A stretch of DNA of 64,000 nucleotides from Fodinibius saliphilus (lineage in GTDB: Bacteria; Bacteroidota; Rhodothermia; Balneolales; Balneolaceae). This document shows positions 53,185 through 62,570 of this stretch, piece after piece (within the stretch, counting starts at the first letter, position 1; each line of letters opens with the position of its first letter). Made by a program: the position numbers and the translations under genes. The stretch lies in contig NZ_VAWF01000001.1 of the NCBI RefSeq assembly GCF_005869845.1, forward strand, positions 1,550,001 to 1,614,000, read 5' to 3'. A model generated the notes under the pieces. It was not told where the DNA came from and did not search any database. It saw nothing but the letters and a program-made list of their open reading frames with translations.

Positions 53185-54381
53185 ATGAGTAACAAGAAAA
53201 AAATTGTCCTCGCCTTTAGCGGCGGACTCGACACCTCGTACTGTGTACCGTATCTCAAACAAACCTACGGTTCCGAAATACATACCGTACTGGTTAACAC
53301 CGGTGGTTTTTCTGATAAAGAACTCACTCAAACCAAAGAACACGCTTATAAACTGGGAGCCGACACCCATAAAACACTACAGCAGACTGAGCAGTTTTAC
53401 CAAGAGGTTATCAAGTATCTTATTTTTGGGAACATCCTGAAAAATGATACCTATCCCCTTTCGGTGAGCTCCGAGCGTGCATTCCAAGCAGTAGCCATTG
53501 CCAACTATGCTCAACAGATTGGCGCTGATGCCATTGCCCATGGCAGTACCGGGGCCGGCAACGACCAGGTACGTTTCGATCTGATCTTTAACGTAATTGC
53601 CCCGGAACTCGAGATTATCACCCCCATACGAGACCAGCAGCTAAGTAGGCAGCAAGAAGTGGAATTCTTACAACAACAGGGCTATGACTTTGAATGGGCA
53701 GAGGCAAAGTATTCGATCAATAAAGGCCTTTGGGGCACCAGTGTTGGCGGGGCCGAAACGCTGACCTCCGACCAGCCCTTGCCCGAAGAGGCTTGGCCGA
53801 GTCAGCTTAACAAAACCGACCAAGAAACATTAACCGTTAAATTTAAAAATGGTGAACCAACGGCACTTAATGATAAGCAACTATCCGCCGTTGAACTGAT
53901 TCAACAGCTCAACGAACTGGCCTCTGACTATGCCGTAGGCCGAGATATTCACGTGGGTGATACCATTATTGGTATTAAAGGGCGAGTGGGTTTTGAAGCA
54001 GCAGCACCGCTAATCCTTATCAACGCACACAAGCAGCTCGAAAAACACGTGCTTACCAAATGGCAAATCTATTGGAAAAAACAGTTGTCCGAATGGTACG
54101 GGATGATGTTGCATGAAGGACAGTATCTGGATCCTGTAATGAGAAATATTGAGCAGTTCCTAGCAGACACCCAAAGTAATGTTTCGGGTATGGTATCAGT
54201 CAACCTTACTCCCTACCAGTTTACCATTGAAGGCATTACCTCAGACAACGACCTGATGGATGCTAAGTTTGGCGATTATGGGGAGATGAATAATGCCTGG
54301 AGCGGCGAAGACGTCAAAGGCTTTGCAAAAATTCTATCTAACCAGATTAACATACACAAATCGGTGAACAGTCATGATTAG
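53185..54381 (+). CDS. argG: Argininosuccinate synthase
   Basis: 398 residues. The ATP pyrophosphatase loop is AFSGGLDTSYCVPYL. Further landmarks are GSTGAGNDQVRFDL, the YSINKGLWGTSVGG stretch, and GFEAAAPLILINAHKQLEKHVL. It joins citrulline and aspartate. Its stop overlaps argC by 8 bp. It stands early in the operon, as in other Bacteroidota, rather than beside argH. Confidence 0.97.
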   Translation: MSNKKKIVLAFSGGLDTSYCVPYLKQTYGSEIHTVLVNTGGFSDKELTQTKEHAYKLGADTHKTLQQTEQFYQEVIKYLIFGNILKNDTYPLSVSSERAFQAVAIANYAQQIGADAIAHGSTGAGNDQVRFDLIFNVIAPELEIITPIRDQQLSRQQEVEFLQQQGYDFEWAEAKYSINKGLWGTSVGGAETLTSDQPLPEEAWPSQLNKTDQETLTVKFKNGEPTALNDKQLSAVELIQQLNELASDYAVGRDIHVGDTIIGIKGRVGFEAAAPLILINAHKQLEKHVLTKWQIYWKKQLSEWYGMMLHEGQYLDPVMRNIEQFLADTQSNVSGMVSVNLTPYQFTIEGITSDNDLMDAKFGDYGEMNNAWSGEDVKGFAKILSNQINIHKSVNSHD

Positions 54382-55351
54382 AGTAGGAATTGTAGGCGGT
54401 TCGGGTTATACGGCTGGTGAGCTTATTCGATTGCTTTTGAACCACCCGGATACAACTATCGAATTTGTCTTTAGTACCAGTAAAGCGGGGGAAGCTATAA
54501 CTGCAGTACATAAGGATCTAATAGGAGAAACTGATCTTACATTCTGTTCCCGAATAACCCCATCGGTTGATGTGCTTTTTTTGTGTACCGGTCATGGTAA
54601 CTCAACCGAGGTTCTTAAGCAGCATACCATATCAGAACAGACTAAAATAATTGACCTGAGCCGGGATTTCAGACTATCGGGGCAAAATAGGTTTGGACAT
54701 CGCAGCTTTATCTATGGACTACCTGAACTAAATAAAGAAGCCATTAAAGAAGGTGAAAATATTGCTAATCCCGGCTGTTTTGCCACGGTTATACAGCTGG
54801 CACTTCTTCCGCTAGCTCACGATTCGGCACTGACCAATGATGTACATATCCACGGGATCACCGGGGCTACCGGTGCGGGTAGCTCACTGAGTGATACCAC
54901 CCATTTTAGCTGGCGAGCCAATAATGTCTCCGTATATAAGGGACTCAACCACCAACATATATCAGAAATACAGCAAAGTCTTAACCAGCTGTATTCCTCT
55001 TTTGGCAACAAACTAAACTTTGTACCGGTGCGAGGTAACTTTAGCAGAGGAATCTTTATCTCGGCTTACACTAACTATGAGGGTAATCTTGCTGAAGCCC
55101 AATCCCTGTTCACTGAGTTCTTTAAAGAGTCTCCATTTGTATATCACAGCCATCAGTCAATTTACCTGAAGCAGGTCGTAAATACCAACAAATGCCTGCT
55201 ACACCTGGAAAAAGAAAATGGACAACTGCTTATCACAGCAGCTATTGACAACCTTTTGAAAGGGGCCTCTGGGCAAGCCCTGCAAAATATGAACCTGATG
55301 TTCGGTCTCGAAGAAGACGCTGGACTTCACCTTAAACCCACACATTTTTGA
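54374..55351 (+). CDS. argC: N-acetyl-gamma-glutamyl-phosphate reductase
   Basis: 325 residues. NADP loop GIVGGSGYTAGELIRLL, catalytic Cys in ANPGCFATV, then HGITGATGAGSSLSD and the FVPVRGNFSRGIF stretch. It reduces N-acyl-glutamyl phosphate to the semialdehyde. It overlaps argG by 8 bp and is followed by argD after 1 bp. Confidence 0.96.
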   Translation: MIRVGIVGGSGYTAGELIRLLLNHPDTTIEFVFSTSKAGEAITAVHKDLIGETDLTFCSRITPSVDVLFLCTGHGNSTEVLKQHTISEQTKIIDLSRDFRLSGQNRFGHRSFIYGLPELNKEAIKEGENIANPGCFATVIQLALLPLAHDSALTNDVHIHGITGATGAGSSLSDTTHFSWRANNVSVYKGLNHQHISEIQQSLNQLYSSFGNKLNFVPVRGNFSRGIFISAYTNYEGNLAEAQSLFTEFFKESPFVYHSHQSIYLKQVVNTNKCLLHLEKENGQLLITAAIDNLLKGASGQALQNMNLMFGLEEDAGLHLKPTHF

Positions 55352-55352
55352 G

Positions 55353-56495
55353 ATGAATATTTTTGATGTTTACCCCTTACTCGATCTTGAACCAATCAAA
55401 GCAGATGGCAATTATATCTTCTGCAGTGACGGAAAAAAGTACCTGGATTTCTATGGTGGTCATGCTGTGATCTCTATCGGTCACAGCCACCCACACTATG
55501 TTTCGAAGATCAGCAAGCAGCTAAAAACCATCGGGTTTTACTCCAACTCGGTGCAAAATCCGCTTCAGGCTGAATTAGCACAAAACCTGGGTAGACTCTC
55601 CGGCTATGAAGATTACCAGCTGTTTCTCTGCAACTCGGGTGCCGAAGCTATTGAAAACGCGCTCAAGATGGCCTCATTTCATACTGGAAAATCAAAAGTC
55701 ATTGCTTTTAACAAGGCTTTCCACGGGCGTACCACCACGGCGCTTAGCGTCACAGACAATGATAAATATACCGCTCCGATTAATGAGAATAATAATACAA
55801 TCTTCCTGAAATTGAATGACCTGGAATCACTTAAACAGGAGGTTTCCAAAGGTGATATCTGCGCAGTACTATTTGAAGGCATTCAGGGCATTGGCGGTAT
55901 TCGCCTGTTTGAGGATTCCTTCCTTCAGGAAGTTCAATCGCTCTGCAATACACACAATGTAGTTTTGATATGTGATGAGATTCAGTCCGGATTCGGAAGA
56001 ACAGGCACATTCTTTGCGCACCAGCACGTCGGTATCACACCTGATATTATTACCGTAGCCAAAGGTATGGGCAACGGTTTCCCGATAGCGGGAACCATGT
56101 TAAGCCCTGATTTTGAGAGCATTCACGGCCGCCTGGGATCTACCTTTGGAGGCAATCACTTGGCCTGTGCAGCAGCCAGCGCAGTACTGGATGTTATTGA
56201 AGGAGAACAGCTCATCGAAAACGCAGCGGTCCAAGGCTATGGTCTCATCGAGAAGCTTAATACCCTGCCGGGAGTTACGGAGGTGCGCGGCCGGGGATTG
56301 ATGATTGGACTTGAATTCCCATTCCCCATAAAAGAGCTGCGGCAGCAGCTAATAGAAAAAGAGCAGGTCGTCACCGGCGTAGCCTCAAACCCGAATGTGC
56401 TCCGGCTGTTGCCACCACTGGCCATAACCCAAACCGAAGTTGACCACTTTTTTACTGCATTACAAAACGTTTTAACACAGCACGCATACCAATGA
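55353..56495 (+). CDS. argD: Acetylornithine (N-acyl-ornithine) aminotransferase
   Basis: 380 residues, class III aminotransferase. CNSGAEAIENALKMA, the Asp in LICDEIQSGFGRTG, the PLP Lys in VAKGMGNGFPIAG and STFGGNHLACAAA are all intact. It transaminates N-acyl-glutamate semialdehyde to N-acyl-ornithine. The start follows argC by 1 bp and the end overlaps argF' by 4 bp (ATGA). Confidence 0.95.
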   Translation: MNIFDVYPLLDLEPIKADGNYIFCSDGKKYLDFYGGHAVISIGHSHPHYVSKISKQLKTIGFYSNSVQNPLQAELAQNLGRLSGYEDYQLFLCNSGAEAIENALKMASFHTGKSKVIAFNKAFHGRTTTALSVTDNDKYTAPINENNNTIFLKLNDLESLKQEVSKGDICAVLFEGIQGIGGIRLFEDSFLQEVQSLCNTHNVVLICDEIQSGFGRTGTFFAHQHVGITPDIITVAKGMGNGFPIAGTMLSPDFESIHGRLGSTFGGNHLACAAASAVLDVIEGEQLIENAAVQGYGLIEKLNTLPGVTEVRGRGLMIGLEFPFPIKELRQQLIEKEQVVTGVASNPNVLRLLPPLAITQTEVDHFFTALQNVLTQHAYQ

Positions 56496-57427
56496 CAAAT
56501 TTTACATCCATACACGACACACAATATCCAACGGCACTTGTACAGCAGGTACTTGAACTAAAAAGCAACGGGCATCATTCCTCTCTTGGAAAGGGGAAAA
56601 CTCTGGGACTGATTTTCTTCAATCCCAGCCTGCGAACCCGTTTGAGTACCCAAAAAGCGGCAGCTAACCTGGGCATGAATGTGATCGTCATGAATATCAC
56701 CGGCAATGCCTGGAATATCGAATTTAAGGATGGCTCCGTGATGAATGGTTCCACCCAGGAACACATCAAAGATGCCGTACAGGTTATTAGCGGATATTGT
56801 GATGTGATGGGGGTCAGAACCTTTGCCAAGCTCGAGGATCCGCAAGAAGACTACCAGGAAAAGGTTTTAAACAACTTTATAAAGCATTCGTCGGTCCCGG
56901 TTGTCAGCCTCGAATCAGCCACCCTGCACCCACTGCAATCGTTGACTGACCTTGCCACCATCGCTGAAACCGGTAAGAAGGTACCCAAAATAGTGTTAAG
57001 CTGGGCACCCCATCCCAAAAAGTTACCACAGGCCGTGACTAACTCTTTTTTGCAATGGATAAGTACAACCGAGGCAGAAACAACGGTCGCACATCCTAAA
57101 GGATATGAGCTCAGCGAGGAGTTTACGAAAGGAGTTAAAATCTGCCATGACCAAGAAACAGCGTTGACAGATGCCGACTTCGTCTATACCAAAAACTGGT
57201 CCAGCTATGCCAACTACGGGCAGACGCCCCCGGTCAAGAAAGACTGGACGATTACCGAACAGAAGATGAAGCTGACCAATAACGGCAAATTTATGCACTG
57301 CCTACCGATCCGAAGAAATGTGGTAGCTACTGATACAGTGATTGACAACTCATTAGTCTATAAACAAGCTAAAAATCGTGAATATGCCGCCCAAGCCGTA
57401 CTTCAAAACATTTTGGAGGAACTGTAA
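56492..57427 (+). CDS. N-acyl-ornithine carbamoyltransferase (ArgF')
   Basis: 311 residues. Carbamoyl-phosphate loop FFNPSLRTRLSTQ; then NITGNAWNIE, VMNGSTQEH, SWAPHPKKLPQAV and FMHCLPIRRN. These place it in the acetyl/succinyl-ornithine carbamoyltransferase group, not the ordinary OTCase group, so carbamoylation happens before deacylation. The residue that decides acyl specificity (Pro90 in the Bacteroides fragilis succinyl enzyme, Glu92 in the Xanthomonas acetyl enzyme) aligns with Gln89 here. Acetyl or succinyl is therefore open. It overlaps argD by 4 bp and argB by 1 bp. Confidence 0.93.
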   Translation: MTNFTSIHDTQYPTALVQQVLELKSNGHHSSLGKGKTLGLIFFNPSLRTRLSTQKAAANLGMNVIVMNITGNAWNIEFKDGSVMNGSTQEHIKDAVQVISGYCDVMGVRTFAKLEDPQEDYQEKVLNNFIKHSSVPVVSLESATLHPLQSLTDLATIAETGKKVPKIVLSWAPHPKKLPQAVTNSFLQWISTTEAETTVAHPKGYELSEEFTKGVKICHDQETALTDADFVYTKNWSSYANYGQTPPVKKDWTITEQKMKLTNNGKFMHCLPIRRNVVATDTVIDNSLVYKQAKNREYAAQAVLQNILEEL

Positions 57428-58203
57428 TGCAGAAACTACAGATTATTAAAATTGGCGGGAAGATCGCCAATGACGACAAAAAAATGGACACTTTCCTGAA
57501 TCATTTCACCCAACTTGACCATCCCAAAATACTGGTTCACGGGGGCGGGAGTTCGGCCTCACAGCTTTGTAAAAAACTGGACATCCCCATTCAAATGAAT
57601 GACGGCCGTCGTATTACGGACGGCCCCACCTTGGATGTGGCTGTAATGGTATATGCAGGCCTGATCAACAAAACGATTGTGGCCAAACTGCAAGGGCACT
57701 CCTGTAATGCACTGGGGCTTTCAGGGGCAGACCTGAATATCATTCCTGCCACCAAAAGAAGCGATACCACCATAGACTATGGCTTTGTTGGGGATATCCA
57801 AGCCAATGAAATCAATACCTACTTTATAAAACGACTGTTAAATGAACAGATCATCCCGGTCTTCCCGGCTATTACTCATGACGGGCAGGGGCAACTACTC
57901 AATACCAATGCCGATACCATTGCTTCTGCGCTCGCTGTTGCACTTGGCAAAAGCTATGAAGTGACGCTGACTTACTGCTTTGAAAAAGTGGGGGTTTTGC
58001 ATAATGAGAAGGATGAGAATTCACTGATCGAACATATCACAATGGATTGTTTCTCGGAGTTGAAAGAAAACGGCACCATCCATGACGGGATGATCCCCAA
58101 GCTGGATACCGCTTTTGAGGCGCTCAAACAGGATATCGACAGAGTATATATTAAACATGCCCAAAATCTAACAACCCAAATAGGAACGGAGCTGTCCTTA
58201 TGA
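57427..58203 (+). CDS. argB: N-acetylglutamate kinase
   Basis: 258 residues, amino-acid kinase fold. IIKIGGKIANDD at the N-terminus, VHGGGSSASQL, MNDGRRITDGPTLDVA and the later GQLLNTNADTIASALA. It lacks the N-terminal helix that arginine-sensitive kinases carry, so allosteric inhibition by arginine is not expected, which makes control by the leader region more relevant (inference). The start ATG overlaps the argF' stop, and the end overlaps argE by 4 bp. Confidence 0.95.
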   Translation: MQKLQIIKIGGKIANDDKKMDTFLNHFTQLDHPKILVHGGGSSASQLCKKLDIPIQMNDGRRITDGPTLDVAVMVYAGLINKTIVAKLQGHSCNALGLSGADLNIIPATKRSDTTIDYGFVGDIQANEINTYFIKRLLNEQIIPVFPAITHDGQGQLLNTNADTIASALAVALGKSYEVTLTYCFEKVGVLHNEKDENSLIEHITMDCFSELKENGTIHDGMIPKLDTAFEALKQDIDRVYIKHAQNLTTQIGTELSL

Positions 58204-59258
58204 ACCAATTGGCAACCAAATCCATCGACTTATTAAAACAGCTGATTGCGACACCATCGATTTCGAAACATGAGGAGGCTACAGCTAATATTATCTACCA
58301 ACATTTAAGGGCAAACGATGTCAACTTTAAGCGTCATTTAAATAATATTTGGGCTGTCAATGAAGCATTTGATCCTGCCCGTCCTACTCTATTACTAAAT
58401 TCACATCACGATACCGTGAAGCCGAACTCCAGCTATAGCCGTGACCCTTTTCAGCCCACCATTGAAGGTGGCAGACTTTACGGCCTCGGCTCCAACGATG
58501 CCGGTGGGGCGCTGGTCTCTCTCATTGCAACTTTTATCCACTTTCATAAGCAAAGAGATCTGAACTACAACCTGGTGTTGGCCGCTACCGCGGAAGAAGA
58601 AATATCGGGCAATAACGGTATTAGTGCTCTCTGGGAACATTTGCCGGAAATCGACAGTGCTATTGTTGGCGAACCTACGCAGATGCGCATGGCCGTAGCT
58701 GAAAAAGGTCTGATGGTGTTGGATTGTACTGCCAATGGCAAAAGTGGTCATGCCGCCCGCGGCGAAGGTAAAAACGCTATCTATACCGCTATGAATGACA
58801 TCGCTTGGATTAGAAACCACCAGTTTGAAAAAGTTTCCAACTTTCTCGGTCCTATAAAGATGACCACAACAATCATTAATAGTGGCAGCAAGCATAATGT
58901 GGTTCCAAACAGTTGCTCATTTACCGTAGACGTGCGTACTACTGATGCCTACAGCAACAAGGAAACGCTATCAATTATAAAAAAAAGTTTGGACTCGGAA
59001 GTTCGGCCAAGATCCACGAAACTCAATCCCTCATACATCACGCCGGACCATCCGCTGGTGCATGCCGGGCAAAAATTGGACATTAACAGCTATGGTTCTC
59101 CTACTCTTTCTGATCAGGCCCTAATGCCCGTACCATCGCTAAAAATAGGTCCGGGAAAATCGGCACGATCACATACGGCAGACGAGTTTATCTACCTGGA
59201 TGAGATTGAGAAGGGGATAGATGGATATGTTAATCTGTTAAACCATATTATTCGATAA
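58200..59258 (+). CDS. argE: M20 deacylase, N-acyl-citrulline/ornithine deacetylase
   Basis: 352 residues, M20 zinc peptidase. Metal ligands are visible in LNSHHDTV, SNDAGGAL, AAEEEISG, VGEPT and the final SHTADEF. In operons with ArgF' this enzyme removes the acyl group from N-acyl-citrulline to give citrulline for ArgG. It overlaps argB by 4 bp; 80 bp separate it from argH. Confidence 0.92.
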   Translation: MNQLATKSIDLLKQLIATPSISKHEEATANIIYQHLRANDVNFKRHLNNIWAVNEAFDPARPTLLLNSHHDTVKPNSSYSRDPFQPTIEGGRLYGLGSNDAGGALVSLIATFIHFHKQRDLNYNLVLAATAEEEISGNNGISALWEHLPEIDSAIVGEPTQMRMAVAEKGLMVLDCTANGKSGHAARGEGKNAIYTAMNDIAWIRNHQFEKVSNFLGPIKMTTTIINSGSKHNVVPNSCSFTVDVRTTDAYSNKETLSIIKKSLDSEVRPRSTKLNPSYITPDHPLVHAGQKLDINSYGSPTLSDQALMPVPSLKIGPGKSARSHTADEFIYLDEIEKGIDGYVNLLNHIIR

Positions 59259-59338
59259 AAGTGAATGGCTATTGGGACATGAAACCCAAATAACAAGTAA
59301 CTATTAACCAATGACTAATAATTAACCAAAACCAAACT

Positions 59339-60622
59339 ATGAAGCTCTGGAATAGCGGACAACAATCGACAAGTGATATTATTGACCAGTTCACGGTGGG
59401 TGATGACCGGATTTTCGATTTGCAAATAGCGAAATATGACCTTCAGGCCTCTAAGGCACATGCTAAAATGCTAAAAAACATTGATTTACTTTCGGATGAA
59501 GAGTTGGAAGCACTTATTAATAAACTTGACCATCTCTTAGAACAAGTTAACGACGACCATTTTACTATAGAAGCAGAATTCGAAGATGTCCACTCAAAAA
59601 TTGAATATGAACTTACCCAGACAGTCGGTGATACTGGTAAAAAAATTCACGCCGGGCGTTCCCGTAACGACCAAGTACTGGTATGTCTGCATATGTATGT
59701 CAAGGATCAAATTCAAGAGATCAAAGATCTTATAAATTCGCTTTTTTATCAGCTTATAAAACTTAGTGAAGAGCACAAAGAGGTATTGATTCCCGGCTAT
59801 ACACATATGCAGGTAGCTATGCCCTCTTCTTTTGGACTCTGGTTTGGTGCCTATGCAGAATCGCTGACAGATGACCTACAGCTGTTGAATGCTGCCTACC
59901 AAATAGCGGATCAAAATCCATTGGGGTCGGCAGCCGGTTATGGGAATTCCCTTCCCCTGGATCGTCATATGACTACCGAACTACTTGGGTTTAGTACTTT
60001 GAAGTATAACTCCGTAGCAGCCCAGATGAGTCGCGGAAGACTGGAAAAACAAACGGCCATGGGACTCAGTGCAGTAGCAGGAACACTTTCCAAGATGGCG
60101 ATGGATGTATGCCTGTACTGTAGCCAAAACTATAATTTTCTCTCATTTCCTGATGAGCTAACAACTGGCTCCAGCATTATGCCCCATAAAAAGAACCCTG
60201 ATGTATTTGAGCTGATCCGTGCTAAGTGTAATGATATTCAATCGTTGCCCAACCAGCTGACCTTGGTTACCAATAACCTGCCCAGCGGTTATCACAGAGA
60301 TTACCAACTTTTAAAGGGCAAGCTTTTTCCCGCAGTGGAAACATTGAAATCATGTCTGGAAATGAGTCGCTTTATGTTCGAGCATGTTCAGGTTAATACT
60401 AATGCGATTAATGATGAAAAATATAAATACATATTTAGTGTAGAGTCTGTCAATAAAAATGTACAGTCGGGTCTCCCTTTTAGAGAAGCTTATCAAGAAA
60501 TTGCACAACGTATTTCTCAAAATACTTTTACCCCCGAAAAAGAGGTTAAGCATACCCATGAAGGCAGTATTGGTAACCTTTGCAATGAACAAATCAAAAC
60601 GAAATTTGAACGAATATTTTAA
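59339..60622 (+). CDS. argH: Argininosuccinate lyase
   Basis: 427 residues, slightly shorter than usual (about 450-460). Fumarase/aspartase superfamily: KIHAGRSRNDQVL, GYTHMQVAMPSSFGLWFGAYAE and the signature GSSIMPHKKNPDVFELIRAK with the catalytic Ser. It releases arginine and fumarate. It is the last true arg gene before a palindromic repeat and proC. Confidence 0.96.
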   Translation: MKLWNSGQQSTSDIIDQFTVGDDRIFDLQIAKYDLQASKAHAKMLKNIDLLSDEELEALINKLDHLLEQVNDDHFTIEAEFEDVHSKIEYELTQTVGDTGKKIHAGRSRNDQVLVCLHMYVKDQIQEIKDLINSLFYQLIKLSEEHKEVLIPGYTHMQVAMPSSFGLWFGAYAESLTDDLQLLNAAYQIADQNPLGSAAGYGNSLPLDRHMTTELLGFSTLKYNSVAAQMSRGRLEKQTAMGLSAVAGTLSKMAMDVCLYCSQNYNFLSFPDELTTGSSIMPHKKNPDVFELIRAKCNDIQSLPNQLTLVTNNLPSGYHRDYQLLKGKLFPAVETLKSCLEMSRFMFEHVQVNTNAINDEKYKYIFSVESVNKNVQSGLPFREAYQEIAQRISQNTFTPEKEVKHTHEGSIGNLCNEQIKTKFERIF

Positions 60623-60631
60623 TTATTAGAA

Positions 60632-60760
60632 GGCTTTGCAAAACCTAGATTGTCATCCTGAATTCAGTTCAGGATCTTGGGTTACCCCCCCACCCAACAA
60701 CTGCATGTGAGATTCTGAAACAAGCTCAGAATGACAAAATGTAGATAGTTTTGTAAAGCC
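60632..60760. repeat. 129 bp palindromic intergenic element (MITE/REP-like)
   Basis: Nested inverted repeats: outer GGCTTTGCAAAACCTA (60632-60647) with TAGTTTTGTAAAGCC (60746-60760), and inner TGTCATCCTGAATTCAGTTCAGGATCT (from 60651) with AGATTCTGAAACAAGCTCAGAATGACA (60710-60736), around a C-rich centre. The TCATCCTGA...CAGAATGAC pair is the type of imperfect palindrome seen in dispersed intergenic repeats of many bacteria. It lies between argH and proC. Confidence 0.8.
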
Positions 60761-60781
60761 ATCTATTAAAAATCGAATACT

Positions 60782-61582
60782 ATGAAAACCGAAGTCGCCA
60801 TTTTAGGTGGAGGAAATCTTGGATCATCGTTAGCACAGGGCTTTAAACAATCTCCCGAAGCCATTGACAAATATCATATCACCGTCACCCGAAGAAATAT
60901 AAAATTGATTAAGCACCTGAAAGGTAAAAACGTTGATGTTTCTACCGATAATATTGCTGCTGTAGAAGGAGCTGACATCATCATATTTGCTGTTCAGCCT
61001 GCCCAGATTAACAACCTGATCCAAGAGATAAAGCCGGCGCTGGACTCTAAGAAACATATCCTGTCTTCTACTATGGCAGGCGTCAGCAGTGCCGATATTG
61101 CCGAACTGACCAGTCCAAAATTTGCGATACTACGCATTATGCCCAACACCGCGGCGGCCGTAAACCAAGCGATGACGTGCATCGAAGAAATTGAAAACAA
61201 AGAAGCCGAAACTGAAGTTATTAAGCTCTTCAAAACTATTGGGCGCACCTTAGTTGTACAATCGGAACTCATGGAGGCAACGACCGTACTGGGGGCTTGT
61301 GGTATCGCTTTCTTTTTACGATTCATACGTGCAGCATCTCAAGGTGGAATTGAGGTTGGGTTTCATGCCGAGGAAGCACAGTTCATTGCAGCTCAAACGG
61401 CTTTGGGAGCGTCTGCTTTACTTTTGGATTCCAATAACCACCCCGAGCATGAAATTGACAAGGTCACCACACCGAAGGGCTGTACCATTGCAGGACTTAA
61501 TGAGATGGAACACAACGGGCTCAGCTCTGCTTTAATTAAGGGCATTAAAACTTCTTTTGAAAAGATTGACGAAATTGGGTGA
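60782..61582 (+). CDS. proC: Pyrroline-5-carboxylate reductase
   Basis: 266 residues. NAD(P) loop AILGGGNLGSSLAQGF, the AVQPAQINNLIQEI region, LRIMPNTAAAVNQAMTC, and the C-terminal KVTTPKGCTIAGLNEME, which matches the ProC signature. It makes proline from pyrroline-5-carboxylate, linking proline synthesis to the arginine operon as in other Bacteroidota. The repeat between argH and proC may influence how much of the transcript reaches it. Confidence 0.95.
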   Translation: MKTEVAILGGGNLGSSLAQGFKQSPEAIDKYHITVTRRNIKLIKHLKGKNVDVSTDNIAAVEGADIIIFAVQPAQINNLIQEIKPALDSKKHILSSTMAGVSSADIAELTSPKFAILRIMPNTAAAVNQAMTCIEEIENKEAETEVIKLFKTIGRTLVVQSELMEATTVLGACGIAFFLRFIRAASQGGIEVGFHAEEAQFIAAQTALGASALLLDSNNHPEHEIDKVTTPKGCTIAGLNEMEHNGLSSALIKGIKTSFEKIDEIG

Positions 61583-61685
61583 AGAGCTGACTGGAGATCT
61601 AAATGCTTGTACAACTAATTTTATTTCTTCGTTCATCGTTCTATTAATGAAGGACTTTCTTCTGGGGCAGAGAACATGGGATAAA

Positions 61686-61717
61686 ATTAAAAAGCTCCAT
61701 AGCACAGCTACGGAGCC
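61686..61717 (-). terminator. Rho-independent terminator of the sdh operon
   Basis: GCTCCATAGC (61694-61703) and GCTACGGAGC (61707-61716) pair with one G-U wobble. On the minus strand TTTTTAATTTTAT follows. It lies about 40 bp past the sdhB stop. Confidence 0.88.
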
Positions 61718-61756
61718 AAATACTGAAAAATATCAGTCCAAAATAAATACCATCGA

Positions 61757-62512
61757 TTAGCCGCTTAAAGCAGCTTTCATATAATTGCGTCGCATCTCGG
61801 CGATAGCAGAGATCGAGATACCTTTCGGGCAAACAGCTTCACATTCTGCGTAATTGGAGCAATCACCAAAGCCCTCTTCTTCCATCTGTTCAACCATAGC
61901 TACGGTACGCTCTTCTCGTTCGGGTTCACCTTGCGGTAAACGATTAAGATGGGCGAGCTTAGCACCGGTAAACAGCGAGGCCGAGGAGTTCGGGCAGGCT
62001 GCCACACAGGCCCCACATCCAATACAAGTAGCATAGTCAAAAGCGGTATCAGCTACCGATTTATCAACCGGAATGGAGTTGGCATCTGGTGCTGAACCGG
62101 TCTTAACAGATACATATCCACCGGCTTCAATAATACGGTCAAAAGCACTGCGATCAACCACCAAGTCTTTCACAACAGGGAACCCCTTAGCACGAAACGG
62201 TTCAATAACAATAGTATCACCGTCACTGTAATTACGCATATGCAGCTGGCACGAGCAGGTCATTGCTTTGGGCCCGTGCGCTTGACCATTGATCATCAGG
62301 TTGCAAGACCCACAAATACCTTCGCGACAATCGTAATCAAATTCAACAGGAACACCGCCCTCTTTTACGATCTCTTCGTTGAGAACGTCGAGCATCTCTA
62401 AAAATGACATATGCTCGTTAACTTTATCAAGAGTATAATCGACTAACTCACCGGGTTCGTTGGGACCGTCTTGTCGCCAAATTTTAAGGTGAACGGTAAA
62501 TGTATCAGCCAT
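61757..62512 (-). CDS. sdhB: Succinate dehydrogenase/fumarate reductase iron-sulfur subunit
   Basis: 251 residues. N-terminal 2Fe-2S domain with CREGICGSCNLMING and CSCQLHM. C-terminal 4Fe-4S/3Fe-4S part with CIGCGACVAACP (about 150) and CSNYAECEAVCPKGIS (about 210-225). Of the Bacteroides/Wolinella FrdB type. It passes electrons between the flavin subunit and quinone at the membrane. It follows sdhA by 58 bp; sdhC should lie outside the window. Confidence 0.95.
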   Translation of the reverse strand: MADTFTVHLKIWRQDGPNEPGELVDYTLDKVNEHMSFLEMLDVLNEEIVKEGGVPVEFDYDCREGICGSCNLMINGQAHGPKAMTCSCQLHMRNYSDGDTIVIEPFRAKGFPVVKDLVVDRSAFDRIIEAGGYVSVKTGSAPDANSIPVDKSVADTAFDYATCIGCGACVAACPNSSASLFTGAKLAHLNRLPQGEPEREERTVAMVEQMEEEGFGDCSNYAECEAVCPKGISISAIAEMRRNYMKAALSG

Positions 62513-62570
62513 AATTCTTTAATCTATTAAATTGGAACGCAAATAATATTGCTAGTAAATCAGCGCTCTA

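Noticed and set aside
58401-58895. 164-codon open frame antisense to argE
   Set aside because: It mirrors the M20 coding frame; the translated product has no domain pattern and the sense strand is unambiguous.
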